DNA of 64,000 nt from Nephrocerus scutellatus (Eukaryota; Arthropoda; Insecta; Diptera; Pipunculidae), in contig OX352764.1 of assembly GCA_947095585.1 (NCBI GenBank), positions 10,091,001 through 10,155,000 on the forward strand. Reading direction: 5' to 3'. The position numbers were made by a program, and so were the translations under genes. The notes under the pieces were generated by a model. The model searched no databases. It saw only the letters and a list, made by a program, of their open reading frames with translations, and was not told the DNA's origin. Shown one piece after another: positions 35,371 to 48,227 of the stretch (its first letter is position 1; every line of letters starts with the position of its first letter).

Positions 35371-37700
35371 ACTTAGTCTATAAGCCAAGCTCCTTCTGCT
35401 TTTCATGTTACATCCCAAATGTTTATTTTAATAAAATTTATAATTAATCTTTAACCATTACATCTATTTCCAATCAAAAATCAAATGGCGCCACAATTCT
35501 TGCCGGTTTACCTAAGTCTACACATCAGACCTTCAGCAACAAAATGCGAACGAGGCTTAGCTAACCGAGCAATCACGAACTAACTTTGCTATCATCATTA
35601 ATTTATAACTTTTTTTAATGATCCATTGCCTGCATAGTAAACTCTCCGGATTCCAAATTAACCGTAACGAATCGAGTTTAAAAATTGCCTTCCCATCGGT
35701 ATACAATCTAATGGTCTTATTGGCCCAGACACATAACACCGCTAACTTCATTAACTCCAATAAATTGATTGGAAGTAGTTGTCGTTGGATCATCAGGAAT
35801 TTAACGAATTTTCGAATATCTTGACTTTTTTCGGTACAAGCCACACAACCTCTGGCCGAAAAAAAAGAATCATTTATTACGACGTGAAGGCCGATGAAGC
35901 TCATATGCTGCTAAAGTTGTTTACCATCATCGGTTACGTCTGCGCATTTTGCCAAGAAAATCTATCGGTCAAGCAAAGAGCGAACGATTAATCTTGTGGC
36001 TCAACTCATTAACGTATGAGAAGCGCTGAAAAAGGCGCCTCATTTTTTGTCGACCCTAGGCGACAGTGAATTGGGATTGAAGGAACAAATCTTTTTAATC
36101 CAAAATTTGAATTCATATCCTACTTCATAAAGTATTGGAGGCTTCTTTATGAAGTTGAAAATCCTGAAATACTGCCATCGAGTCAGTTTCACTAACGAAT
36201 TCCTGGTTCAGTTAATTCTGCTTACGCTTGAAAGGATCAGTTTGATATCGTGCTCGAGTCCCATGGTGAGACCCACACACAATCAGCAACACCGCTGCGG
36301 TAAGCTGCACATGCCGTGGGACTATCAGCAATAAAAGTGCGGACATCTTCACTTTGTGTTCCCCATCACATGACTTATTCCCGCACCTATTGCAGAATCG
36401 TCTCTTTCGTTCGTTTGGGCTGAAAATTCCAGCGTCCGTCCAAACCACCCTTGGAGATGATATTTCATCAGTTGTTAGTCCAAACAGCAGATCAGCTCAT
36501 CGCGAGTTTTTATTTCTGATGAATTCATAAATCATTTCGTTCGGGATAATCAGTCATTTTGACCATCAGCGTAGTTGTAGCTGTATGCTCATCTCTGGCG
36601 CTGTCTGCTGAATGAGGTTTGTACCTATTCTACAGGTGATTGCAACCTGCCAGCGGGTGTCAGGACACTTGACTCTTTTACAGGAATCAACGAATCAAAC
36701 TTGTCTGATTGTGATCTTCTGACATTTTCCCGGAATGATCACCATCATCATCATCATCATCAGAGAAGACAACGAGTCCTAAGAACCCAAAAGCAATTAT
36801 TCATTGCCAGCGAATGCCATTAATAATTATTACGAGTAGGTATATGCGTAACGAACGAACGAATGGCGCAAGCGCCACAATTGGTGCTGACTGTTGCCCT
36901 GACGATCCTCACATTATGCGGGACAATACCTTACCTGCTATCGAAAATTCATTGATTGCTTTGTCAGCATAAATGACAGTTGTTTGACAACACAACGATG
37001 ATTGCCGTCGGCCTAAGACCCGAATTGAGTCTCAAGTTGTTGCCGCAGTCAAACATTTAATTTCACAGATCACGACAAGATCGCTCGAGTAATTACCACC
37101 ACCACAACAACAACAAAATTACCTATGTACATGTAGTAACAACATATGTTGCAATTAATATCCAGAGCGTTGAGACGAATCGTTGCACCAGCCAACCGCC
37201 CAAGTCTCTCTACTACAATTGAGTTGCAGGCACGAACGATCGGCAATCAGGAACACGGAGTCTCTTTGCGATCATCATACTGACTGGCTGAGTCTGTCAG
37301 TCCCGTTCCCGCTGCCGGCCAGTGGCAGTGGAGGCAACAATGTACTATGGTGGCAAGATTAAAATTTTCTGCAAATTGCACTTGCGCCGATGTGAACGGG
37401 TGGTCGGGCGGACAGACGCCTGACGGTGATGTAGCGTTGAATTAATTAAGCAGCTGTTGAAAAAATTCTGTAATTAAAATTTCTCCGACGGTATTTTCGC
37501 TGCGCAACGAATTGGCGGATAATTATCTGCAAATTAAAAATGTAATTATCACGCGGTTATCGCGACTTGATGTGCCGTGATTATGACAAGGGAGCGGATT
37601 GAAAGGATCATCAATATTTATAGAGAGGTTTTGCGTTTCAATTGCAGATGGGAATCGAGAATAGGAATCAGATCAATTGGATCGGATTTAAGTGCTTGTT
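35371..37700. other. No recognisable gene
   Basis: No supported gene. A CAT microsatellite lies at 36741-36762. A minus frame at 35557-35904 weakly resembles an RNase H block (LYTDGKAIFKLDSLRLI) but lacks the flanking motifs. Confidence 0.45.
36741..36762. repeat. CAT microsatellite
   Basis: An uninterrupted CAT run of about seven units. Confidence 0.85.
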
Positions 37701-37710
37701 GTGTGTCGCC

Positions 37711-39500
37711 CTACTCGTTGAACCAGTTGAAGCTTCGAATGACGGGTAGAAGACTTTTGATGTCTGTGCTTGACAAACCGCTAAGGTCGTTGTAAAAGAA
37801 GACTACCAAATGGAGCTTACACTTAAGAGAAAGAGCTGTGCATGTGCAGAGAAGGTGAAGAACGATCGCTTTATCTTCCTCATCCATGCAGCGTCTGCAG
37901 AAGTTATTGGAAAATACACCAAGCCTGCTGCATGCTTGCCTATAAGACAGTGCCCAGTAATTACACCTATCGTAGCGTTTATGTGCAATCTATTTAGAGA
38001 GATGAAACACTTCAGATCCAGTTTTCGTCGCTGCACAAGTTATACCATTTCTCCATCTAAGGTTGGTTTTGTCAGTGGCATCCTGCTTTAACATGAGTTT
38101 GCATGTAGCAATCGGTAGCCTAGGGAACCATTTTCAGGTATAAGGGGCAACGTAGTACCATTTTTGGCTAGTTCATCGGCCCTGAAGTTCACCAGAATGT
38201 CCCGGCACCCAATATCGGCAGTCTAGGGCTACAATAGAGTTCGTAGGGACTGATTCTAGGGTTCTAAAAGCTCCTTAACTATCCAAGAAGATACGGAAAT
38301 CCTTAGTGGATATGACATTTCTCTTCAGGCCCCACAAGACGTCTTTAATAGTCATGATTTCTGCTTGAAAAACACTGCAGTGATTAGCAAGACGGAAAAA
38401 GAGACTTAGATTTAGCCTCCTTGAGAAAATACCTCCGCCAACCCTAGCAATAATTTTTAACCCGTCGGTATAAATACTGATTGATTCATCTTTCGAGAAA
38501 GCACCTTATTCCCAGAGTGATCTGGATGTTATTGTTTAAAAGTAGTTGCGGAATGGTGTAGTCTATGCTTTCTAGTGGAGCCCTGAATGAATTCAAAATA
38601 AAGGAATGTCCAAATTCATATCATTCAGCTAGGCTAGGAGCAACTTGTCTCTGAAGATGTCGAGTGGTGTAAGGTTGAACAGTATGTCTAGTGCAGCGAA
38701 GGGGGTGGTGCAAAGAGTTCCGCTCATACATAGACAAGCCGATCTTTGGACTTTGCTTAGTTTGTCGCGATTTATTGCTTTGGCTAAGGCAGTCCACCAG
38801 ACCACCACACCGTTCAGAAGTGTAGGTCTTATTACCTAAATATAAAACCAATTAGTGATATGGGGTGGTTAAAAGATCGCATTTGTTACCAATGGCTTTT
38901 TTCAGGAGAAGACACTGTGGCTTTACGAACTCTTTCATGTATATTAGGTTTCCAGCTTAGGTTTCTGTCCCGAATGAGACCCAGACATTTAGCTTTATCA
39001 GATAAGAATAAGCTTGTGCCCTTATACAGTGTTGGTCGACATGTGGAATTTTATATTTTCTAGTGAAGAGGACAATTTCTGTTTTGTGGAGGCTTACTCT
39101 CAGACAATCAGCCCATCAAGTTAGCTTTATAAGAGCATTCTGTAAGAGTTATTTAAGGGTATTAAGGTGTTTCCCTCAAATGGCAATAGAAACGTCATCC
39201 GCATATGTGATCAATCTGCAGCCCTCCTTTTCAGGTATATCAGCAGCTCGTTTACCACTAAATTCCAAAGAAGGGGGATAGAACTCCACCTTGCGGCGCT
39301 CCTCTGTAGACAGATCTATTGGCAGACCCAGTTTTGAGTTAATGATCCGACTTGTAAGCAGGATATAAATTTGTTCGCCAGGTGAGTCGTCTACCTTCAC
39401 GGCCGACAGTGCAGCTGCGATCGCCGATGTGTCTACGTTGTTAAAGCAACGCTTCTTGATTGACTTTTGCCAATCAATCGAAACCACCAAGGACAAAATT
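37711..39500 (-). pseudogene. R1/LOA-like retrotransposon: RT to C-terminal end
   Basis: Minus-strand reading: SLVVSIDWQKSIKKRCFNN (about 39490; the F-DIEGAFN block, decayed), a GAPQGGVLSP stretch near 39290 reached by a frame change, EKEGCRLITYADDVSIAI (about 39235-39176; catalytic YADD), a NLSKVQRSACLCMSG-AALCTTPFAALDILF region (about 38760-38660), RNase H-like remnants, then GVITGHCLIGKHAA (about 37975-37930; histidine/cysteine C-terminal motif), and the end SFNWFNE-stop at 37711. RNase H after RT and the TGHCLIG-H block are features of the R1/LOA/I group. It is dead, with stops and shifts. It is longer than the other copies here and shares its terminus with 28715-28917. Confidence 0.75.
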
Positions 39501-39639
39501 TACAAGATACTGTCCAAAGAAAGCATCTGTTCGACTTTCATCAAGAATCCCTGGATCTTCTCATTAAACACACTTACCCACAAGCAGTTCATCAATGCGT
39601 ATATAATTTGGAGAAGGTGCATGCTAAGCATCCAGCCCC

Positions 39640-40322
39640 TCGTGATGCTGTAGATAATATTATAACCCGGGAATAGGTTTTTTGGGCTAAAAAGCCTCTC
39701 AGAATTGATGGTATACATACGATTATGCTACACAAGTCCCTGGAGATGTGGACTTTCTGTATAACGAAGATTTTCTGAAGCTGTCTTCTATTAAATTATG
39801 TCCCCCGAACCTGGAGCTGGTTTGTTTTCATAACCGAAGCAGGTAGAAGAGGCCCTGAATCTCAGCGAAGGATTTTAGGCCTCTTAGTCTCTCGTCGCTC
39901 TGAAGTCCCACAAATATCGAGATCTTAAAACGCATTACACAAGGGCAGGTCCACGGAAACGGCCCTTCATGAGGAAGTTCGAACGATTGAGCACCCGATC
40001 AATTACAAGCAGTTTATGCTAGCCACCTTCTTCGATGTAGAAGCAATATTACCAAACTAGTCGACACAGGCACTCCCCAATGAAGGGTCATCTCTCCCAT
40101 ACTGTGGCTAATGGTAATTAATAAAATGCTACTAAAATTTCAATAGGATAGGATAGGATGAAGGTAGTTGCGTATGCGTATGATAACGTGGTGATAGTCG
40201 TATGAGGCCAGAACCTTGCCCTGATCAGCGAAGTTATGGAAAGGGCCCCGGGTAAAGTCAGCTTCTAGTCAACAATCTGTGGCTTTGGAGTTAACCCAGG
40301 GAAGAATGAAATGGTACTGTAC
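39640..40322 (+). pseudogene. R1-like RT, N-terminal half
   Basis: The + strand, in shifting frames, shows a PLRIDGIHTIMLHKSLEMW region (about 39695-39750), the VPRTW block, TEAGRRGPES (about 39835-39865), a HKGRSTETALHEEVRTIEH stretch (about 39938-39995), INYKQFMLATFFDVE (about 39998-40045) and then VVAYAYDNVVIVV (about 40149-40190), where the catalytic YADD reads YAYD. The GVNPGKNEMVL end is at 40290-40320. It is collinear with the 32.3-33.4 kb family and supplies the half missing there. Stops interrupt it and one catalytic aspartate position is changed. Confidence 0.75.
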
Positions 40323-41940
40323 CGGTAAACTAATAGTTACGTTATTTTTAAATAAATTATCGATCGACCAGCATTAATTGTTCAAGAATCTGAATCTGAA
40401 TTACAATTGACGCTTTCTGAAATAAAATTGGAATAGGTGGCATAAAAGCAAAATATTTCCATGTTTGCCTTTTTGTATTATTTGGTGCTTTCTGTAACAA
40501 TAATTACTCAGATTATGGCATTCAAGTGTAGCTTTTGTAGGCAAACATTTCAACCATTTCAAATAGTAATTACGATGGTCGATACCGCTGTAACCGTGCT
40601 TGCTTCTATATACCAAACTTATCTCAGCTTATAATTTCTTTTTATAGATAGTGTATCTGTCAGATATTAAACCATAAGCAGCATCTGTTGCTAAACAGCA
40701 ACACACACTCATTTCTGATTGCACAATAAATTATTTTACTGATCGTTCCGTTCCGACCGAGCGTTCGGTCGATTATTAATTTAACTCTTTATGAAGTGCG
40801 ATGACGATTTGCGTCGCCTGTTGATCGCGTCTGTTTATGGTGTTTAATATGTTTTTTACGACCGTACGATTAAGCGTCGACCCGTTCTGTAACTGACTTG
40901 GCGAGGTGATCGTTGCCTCTTGCTGCTTTAATCACTTCGTATATTCCCTGCATATTATGGAAATATTATAAAGAACATGGAAATCAATGGGCTTAGTTGT
41001 ACGTACACACATACATGTGTGTCGTGTCGTTTCCTATCACATCAACATTGATGTTAATTTTGTTGCTCTGCCGCTAAGACTCTGACTCTGTTGACTGCTA
41101 ATCACACACCGTCCGATGATCCTCAGTTCTGATAATGATCTCTCGGAAATCACAAATCAGAATCTTATGAGGGTATTTTGTCGAATTTCCAAATTCCAAT
41201 TTGAATTTAAATTCGAATTTGACATTTTAGTGATTTCTCAAAATCTCGTTGATCTCCTGTAGTTGTCTGTTGATCGTGTTGATCGTTTTGTTGAAGTCAT
41301 TAAAAAAGAATCTCTATTTATTCGTTTCGTTTTGGTTTGCACAGCACCTGATGCCTGGATGTTGGCCAGTCATTTAAGATTGTCAGATGAATCACAATGA
41401 CACTGTGACGGTGACAGTGATAGTGAATGTTTTGACATTTTGTAATATTTTGTTTGGCCGATTATTAGGCTGAGTGATGGGTTCGTGGAAGGCAAAACAC
41501 TCCTACCAGCCGATTATTTTATGAATATCTGATTAGAGTTCACTCTCTGACTTAATCAGCTTGGAAAATTTATGGTAAATTGGTGATTCCAATTCAGATA
41601 ATAGGCGGATTGCCGTTTACTTTGCCCAAATTTCGATGCATCGAGTAAAGTGTTGCTAGTTACGCGGATTGTTTACAGCTTCAAGAAGATGAAGTTATTA
41701 TTTTCTCTTTTATAACTTGGGTTTCTCTGGCAATCCCTTAGGAACTAAATTGATTCATATAAAGGCAAAATAGTTCCACAATATCGTATCAGCAGGAGAT
41801 ACACTGCGGTTCACTAGATTAGAAGCAGACAGTTTTGAGAAGTAAAAATGATATTTCACCATTCCTTATGGCGGTGATAGAAATAAAATAAATAAAAAAA
41901 AAAAAAAATCATAAAAATTTTTCATCTAAATTCTCTAATT
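40323..41940. other. No recognisable gene
   Basis: AT-rich DNA, no transposon block recognised; a poly-A tract lies at about 41890-41907. Confidence 0.45.
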
Positions 41941-42720
41941 GCAGAAATTGATATGGGAGCCCCTCGATCCTGGGCCATTTTTTTTTATTGTAGGAGAAAA
42001 TAATCGAAAGAGACATTTGACATCAGATGTCAAATTTGAAAATGCTTCAGATCATTTTATTCTGAGCACTTAGAGCACGCTCATACTCTGAGCAAATAAG
42101 AAACACGAGCATTTTTCTTGAAAACTCTTTGACTGCTCTGAACTAATTTATGAAAAAGTCAAATGACAGAATATTGTGAAAACTTGTTGTTCTATCTGTA
42201 ACTATCGACAAAAAAAACGACATCAATGAAAATACAATTCAGTAAGTAAGTAAGTAAGTTGAATTAAGCATAAAACATTTATGTCTCGTTTCATTTCTAA
42301 AATTTCTCTCTCTCTCCACCATCCAAAACCAAGCAGTGCAGCCGACTGCGCAGCACACACCGAACACAGTCATCAAAGTACCACGATATCTGATGCAAAT
42401 ATGATATTTAAAAAAATGTATAAGGGCCTTGCGGCCGAACCCGGGGCCCGGTCACTACCAAATTTTAGAAAAATTATATTTTATTGGGTATACACATGTG
42501 TGTAAAATTTGAAAAAAATAGGGTAATTTTTATTTCAAATTTGTATGGGAGCCCCACGAACCTGGGGCCCGATCACTTTCAAAAGAACGTATTGTCACCG
42601 GAAATACACATGTGAGCAAAAATCGGGCTATGGGAAGTGGGTTAAAAATTGATCAGAAAATATGACCAGCCAGCCACCCAGCCAGCCACGTGCACGCGAA
42701 GCTAATATAGAGAATTTAAA
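41941..42720. repeat. Uncharacterised interspersed repeat, two partial copies
   Basis: TATGGGAGCCCC followed by a GCCC-rich word occurs at about 41951 and 42545. The segment 42600-42720 (GGCTA...ATTGATCAGAAAATATGACCAGCCAGCC...GCTAATATAG) matches 45455-45560 in reverse orientation. It holds no coding sequence I recognise, and I cannot assign it to a named class. Confidence 0.5.
42240..42258. repeat. AGTA tetranucleotide run
   Basis: Four to five units of AGTA/TAAG. Confidence 0.8.
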
Positions 42721-42833
42721 AATGGAAAGAAACATTGGTTCCTGTTGAATGCAATGGTGAATACCAAAATTTTTAAGAACTAAACTTACTAAATGAGTCA
42801 GGATGGCATGCATTTAAATTGGTTCATTTTTAT

Positions 42834-43131
42834 AGGATCTTTTAAGCGTCTTCTGTGGTCTTTCGGGGGTCTTCTAAGAGTCGTTTAGGGGTTTTAAAGT
42901 GTCTTTTAAGGGGTTCCTTTGCGGTCTTTTGAAGATTTTTTGTTGGTCTCTTGTGCGTCTTTTGAGGGTCTTTCGGGGGTCTTTTGAGGGTCTCTGTGGG
43001 GGTCTTTTGGGAGTATTTTGAAGGCCTTTGGAGGATTTTTTTGAGTCGTTTTGGGGGTCTTTCAGGGGAATCTCTTGAGGTCTTTAAAGGATCTTTTTAG
43101 CGTCTTTTAGGAGTTTTGGGGATCAAAATTG
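42834..43131 (+). repeat. Diverged G-rich minisatellite
   Basis: About 20 imperfect units of a 13-16 bp motif close to GTCTTTTGAGGG/GGGTCTTTCGG fill this stretch. The + strand has many GGG-GGGGG runs separated by T-rich spacers. The variability indicates an old array. Confidence 0.85.
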
Positions 43132-43391
43132 TACGTTTCATATTTAACTTCTCATAACGCTAATAACGCGCTAGATAACAAAAGCACAATTTATCCGACG
43201 TACGGGTCGAATCATAGTTTTATTTATTAAGTAGCTTCTTGAGCTTTAACCATATCGGCCGGCATCCCTGATTTTTTTTCATATTTGTATTTTTTTTTCA
43301 AAACTTATTTTTATACACTGCCAGGAATTGCGCAGTCGAGTAAGATAGCGTTCACTCCCTTTGAGGGTAACGAAAAGTCACGAGCAGCTAG

Positions 43392-43960
43392 TCTATACTA
43401 ATATTATTTAGAGGTAATGTTGGTTTGTGTGTAGGAAGTAATCATCGAAACTAATGGACCGATTTCAAAAATTATTTAACCAGTATTTAGACTGAACTTG
43501 TAGGGTGAACATGGCTATATATTAATCTGTTTAAATAAAAGAGCCTTATGTGGCGACCAATTTTGTAACTAAATAACTTAAGTCGACGAAAAAACGGTCG
43601 CGCATCACTGCGTGCTGTGTGCTGCACTGTTCGCTGCGCTGCTTTCTGTATTGTACGAACATCATGCTATTGCGTAATTATAATGACTGTCTGCTATGTG
43701 GTTCACTGGAATCTATATACATTAAAATTAATGTCTGTTGGTTTGTAATACGACACTAAACTAAACTAAAACTAGTCAGCCGATTGAGCTGAAACTTTCA
43801 CAGAATATGCGTCTTAGCAAAATCTCGGTAAACCACATCGTGCGAAAACGAACAAGGTGGCGCTTTGTTTAGGTTAAGGCAATAGTACATCCCTCCCGTG
43901 GTACTGATGGTAAGGCGGGGATTCATGTGTGCGGGTGGCGGAGCGCCCGGGAAAAGCTTG
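43392..43960 (+). mobile_element. Helitron-like non-autonomous element, copy 2
   Basis: This 569-bp relative of 27164-27678 starts TCTATACTAATATTATTTAG and ends with the GCGGGTGGCGGAGCGCCCGG hairpin region and CTTG (43957-43960). The terminal CTRR motif of Helitrons is CTAG in copy 1 but CTTG here. It has no coding capacity. A second TCTATATACATT near 43710 resembles an internal 5' end. The base just before it completes CTAG-TC with the previous sequence, which could be the end of an adjacent element. Confidence 0.6.
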
Positions 43961-45245
43961 TATAAAATTCTTTAATAATTTGATTATATTTAATTTGAGT
44001 TATTTTTTAATTTTAGTTAATGCGTAATAGTTTTTGCCGTGCGTGGAAAAAAAGCCGTCGGCAAAGTCAAAGTGTTATAATTCATGATTGGTATCTCTAA
44101 GGAAGGCATACCATGAATATGAACATCTTTTATTAAATAAAAGCAAATCTTCAAGTGTTCAAGTGGCTTCCCTAGGTAATTTGCTAAATTTGCCTAATTA
44201 ATCTTTCAATAAATTAAATCAATGAATAATTACAAAGCAACGAGCGAGCACTTACCGTTACCAAACCATATATATATATCTAGTAATTATTGGTGTTCTT
44301 CTATCCAGCAATTGATCGTTCAGCGTTTTGTATTCATGGAATGAAAGCAATACTGCAAGGCGGCCTTAATAATCCGAATTAATGTTAACAACAATTTGTT
44401 AACTGCTTAGCATTATTAATACAAAAATCAACACAATGTTAAGTTCAATTGGTCTGCTGGACGTAGCTTTCACTGCACATTACGGTACCGGGCGCTTCAC
44501 TTCCACTCTTCGCGATCAGGTCAATGGGATTGCATGCAAAATTCGATCAACTAATAAATGTATGCAGCTGAATGCAATACGCAGTATTTAGCATGCAACT
44601 AATGTTAGTATGCGATAGTGCTGGTAATGAGTTGCAAATGCACATTTCGATATATGCTCTGTGTGGCAATTAACAACATTCAGGTTTATACTTTACCTAA
44701 CAATTTATTAATGACGTTAAGAAAATCAAGAATTATCATAGAAGAGGTAATAACAGAGTTGTTTAGCTGCATGTAGGAGGCATTTTATCGTTAATAACTT
44801 TTTACAATATTTTGCAATACACAATTTCGTGAGATTAATTAATTAACACTTCATACCCTCCTATACTATATATGTGGTAACATTTTCCAGTCATGTGAAC
44901 TGTTGGATTAATGATTCGTTTGAGAAAAACTTAACTGCGACTTATAAAAATTACAAAATATGAAAAATGACGTTAAGAAAACTGACTGGAAGGTGTTATT
45001 TACGTAAGGTCAACCGTATTTATTAAAGCGATTCCAATGTCGTAGAAGCTCTTTTTTGTAATGAAGCTAATCATCTTGCGTATGATTATCAACGTCACAT
45101 GTTATACGGCTAACCTAATATACCGAGATTATACTGCGATCGAAAGGCAACCTGCACCATCGGTTTAAATAACAACCTCATAAAAAAGGGTAAAATGAAA
45201 CATATTTTATTTAAACTAAGGTAAGGAGCTAAGGTACCTTACATA
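43961..45245. other. No recognisable gene
   Basis: AT-rich, with a short TA run near 44268-44278; nothing supported. Confidence 0.45.
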
Positions 45246-45570
45246 TTAGTACCAAATGATCGGCCACCCAACCAGTGGACGGATATTGTGGAAAACAAGC
45301 GTAGCAATTATACACGTCAATCATATAGTGATATGCTTCACAAAATGTTCAGGTAAACCGACTTCACCGACACAGGGCCCATTCCCTACCAAGTTCATCA
45401 CCGATGAACCGATGATATATTTTGTGCTTATTTTGAGTAGCACACTCAACATATTCTATATTAACTTCGTGTCGGCGTGTGTCGGTGGCTGGCTGTCCAA
45501 ATCTTGTGATCAATTTTAGCCCGCTTCCTAAAGCCTGATTTAATTTAAACTTTGCACACTTTCTATTAAA
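45246..45570 (+). repeat. Inverted copy of the 42-kb interspersed repeat
   Basis: 45455-45560 (TCTATATTAACTTCG, GGTGGCTGGCTG, GATCAATTTTAGCCCGCTTCC) is the diverged reverse complement of 42600-42720. The upstream part is probably the same repeat, less well matched. Confidence 0.5.
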
Positions 45571-46020
45571 ATGTGGATATAAATTTTATACTTTGTGGTC
45601 GATTGAGTAACTCACTTAGGCTACATGGACCCACACCGAACTTTCCGTTCTCGTAAGTTCCCTAGAAACGCAATACGTTTCGGTTTTTTGATTGTTAAGT
45701 GAGTAGCGGCGTTGAACACCCTTCTCATTCATCTCTCTCAATACTGCTTAGGCAGAGTTCCTGGTGAAATTAAGTATATACTGCCTTTTCGGTATTTCCT
45801 ACCCATAATATGTCACTACAGTCACCCGTCTCGTTTATATCCGTTTCTTAAACCATTAATTCTTATGTGTAGTTTACATCTTTTTCAAAAACTTTTCTCC
45901 TTTCTTTTTCCCTTTCCTCTTATTTTCAAAAACAGTGTTGTGTAGGCGAAACTGTGCGAATTTTTAAAAGAAATATGGGTCGTTAAAGAAGGCCAAGTGG
46001 AACCACTGTAGTGAAATTGG

Positions 46021-46690
46021 AAAGTTCATGGAAAAGGTTTGCTATTGGATAGCAGAAGTCGTTCCCGAGCTCAGACAGTACACACGCGGCTGTGGCCCAT
46101 TGTGTGTGATAGACCTCAACTCGACGCCGATCGCAGCAACAGGTCATTACTAGTCGCACCAGCCTGAGGAGAATACTGCACATTCGCCTACAAGGGTCAG
46201 ATGTCTCAGGAGTTGAAAGCAAATTACCATTCTCTTCGATATCAGTTCTCTGCGTGGGCCATAGACCATCTTGATAATGACGTCGATTTTGGTCGAAAAA
46301 TCATCTTTTCAGACGAAGTTTCCATCGGAACAGCCACACGTAACGTAGAGAAGCCAATACATCCACAAAGAGCGACATTTTTGTTTGGATTTTGGAGTGG
46401 TGGCCCATGTTTCTTCGAAAACGCTGCTGGAAACGCTTTTACCGTCAATTACGACCGTCACATAACCAACTGACTAACTTTGTATGGCCCCAAATCGACG
46501 CCATGAATGTGAACGACCTTTGGTTTCAACAAGATGGCGCCACATGCCATACAAGCCGGCTGACAAACGATCTCTTGCGTGCCAAATTTGGCAACCGAAT
46601 AATCAGCCGTTTTGTAGATTTGACATTGATGGACTTTTTTTATGGAGTGCCGTTAACGAAAAGTGTTTTTACATTCCTTAATTTTTTTCC
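46021..46690 (+). pseudogene. Second mariner-family transposase, heavily decayed
   Basis: The + strand gives RRRSQQ and SLRRILHI blocks (about 46115-46185), ELKANYHSLRYQF-AWAID (46207-46265), IIFSDEVS (about 46300), then after a frame change NDLWFQQDGATCHT (about 46513-46555) and RIISR-VDLTLMDFF (about 46597-46640). Compared with the 29-kb element it lacks roughly ten residues between RIISR and DLT, where a WPPRSC-like stretch should be. It is a different subfamily from the 29-kb element, since many residues differ. TIRs were not found. Confidence 0.8.
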
Positions 46691-46834
46691 ATTCCTTAAT
46701 CGGAGACTCCAATCCAATGAAAAAAATTCAAAAAATATTGATGTATACTCATTTCATAGCGTTTTTAAATTGCCCATCCTTTCTAGATGACAACGCGTTC
46801 ACGTTATCAGATTGCACCCGTTACCCTCGACCAC

Positions 46835-48205
46835 ACTTTCAAGATTCGAATCCTCTATGGGACGGATCTACTTTCCTACTCATATAGAAGTTGAAGGATT
46901 GAATGATCTCAATAGTCATAAATTTGCTGGAACTGATGGTATTCCCGCTAACGTTTTGGAGTGGTGTCCTTCAATGTCTGGCACATTCGTCCTAATCTTC
47001 TTGAATTTTCCCAAAGAGTTGGTAAATAGCCTTAATCCAGCCTGTACATAACAGAGAGCGAACTTTCATCACTTTCCTTGTACAGACCTATAGCGCTTGC
47101 AGTGTATATCAATACGATGGTACACATCACTACGACATACAAAATGAACCAGAAAAAATATAAATACAATAAACCATATACTTTATGACGACATCTACTA
47201 CACAATGCACTATCAAACATAAACACACTATGCACATCAAATATAAACGAAGACCATGTGCACCAGTTGGTAACACACAAAAGCAAATAGCTATAACAAT
47301 AAATGACGTCCTTTATGAATCATAAGTTACTACTCAATGCACTTCGAATACTCGCAATAAGGGTCAAGTGCATTGATGAACTAAGTAGAGCACTATCATA
47401 GTTATGCATATTTTGTATTTCCTAGTACATTAGAAATTTTTCTATAAAAGAGAAACAATTGAATAAAGAAATCAAGTTTGGTTCAGACAGCACTATAGAT
47501 CGTTCGTCTCTTCATTTTTATACTGAAATTACCTTTTGGATGAAACACGCAGTACTGGATAGATTGCAGTTGGTGCTGCTAAGTCCTCCAGCGGTTATAC
47601 AACTTACACTCTTCACCAAATAGTACTAGAGTAGTACACGTACAAGTCGAAAATGCTGATTAATCGTGGGTTCATGCCATTTCTTAAAGTCCCTAGCGCG
47701 AACAAGTTCGATTTTTGAATAAGGCAATAATCTGATGATATATCTCACCAAAGTGGAACCAGTCTCAGTTCACACTTGCACTCGATATTTCGAAGGCATT
47801 TGAGAGAGTCTGCTATAAAGCTCTTGTTAGAAATAAGTTAACACATGGAATCGATAGAATCTTGCTGAATTGGCTATTTTTTTGAACATTCAATGTAGGT
47901 GTCAAACCGAATGTTCACAGCATAAACGTTGGTATTCCCCAAGGCTCTGTTTTCTCTCCGATGCTCTTTACAAATTTCATTAATGTTCTCCTGTCCGTAC
48001 TTATCCAATTTATTCTCTCACTTGCAATAAGACTCTCAGCTTTTCAAATGAGTTCAGACTGCACGTTTGTTCACAAGTAGAGCTTGAACAACACCTATAA
48101 AGTCCAAACATCAGCTCTGGACTTAATTTCAGTTTTGGAAATGTTATTGCATTAAAACTAAAGTTTGGACCTTATTTCTTTTGACTTTATTAAATGGCAC
48201 CTTTC
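46835..48205 (+). pseudogene. Jockey-like RT fragments, interrupted
   Basis: 46880-47030 reads VEGLNDLNSHKFAGTDGIPA, the start of an RT domain. 47745-48030 continues with TCTRYFEGI/LALDISKAFERVCYKAL (47770-47825; first catalytic aspartate) and INVGIPQGSVFSPMLFTNFIN (47925-47985). Between about 47090 and 47605 lies foreign sequence (see that entry). The frame is broken by stops throughout. It resembles the minus-strand fragment at 56.1-56.4 kb. Confidence 0.75.
47090..47605 (+). other. Possible solo LTR inside an RT relic
   Basis: This non-coding block interrupts a Jockey-like relic. It contains TCTATAAAAGAG (about 47441, TATA-like) and TTGAATAAAGAAATCAAG (about 47459, polyadenylation-signal-like), as in an LTR. 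Exact ends and target duplications could not be settled: TGTATATC near 47103 and TTATACA near 47595 are only candidates. It may instead be ordinary diverged sequence. Confidence 0.25.
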
Positions 48206-48227
48206 GAAATGAATATTTCGGAGACTT

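Noticed and set aside
35557..35904. 115-codon minus frame with LYTDGKAIFKLDSLRLI, weakly like RNase H
   Set aside because: Only one vague block is present, with no flanking FQAE or GNE-AD motif. Too weak to call.
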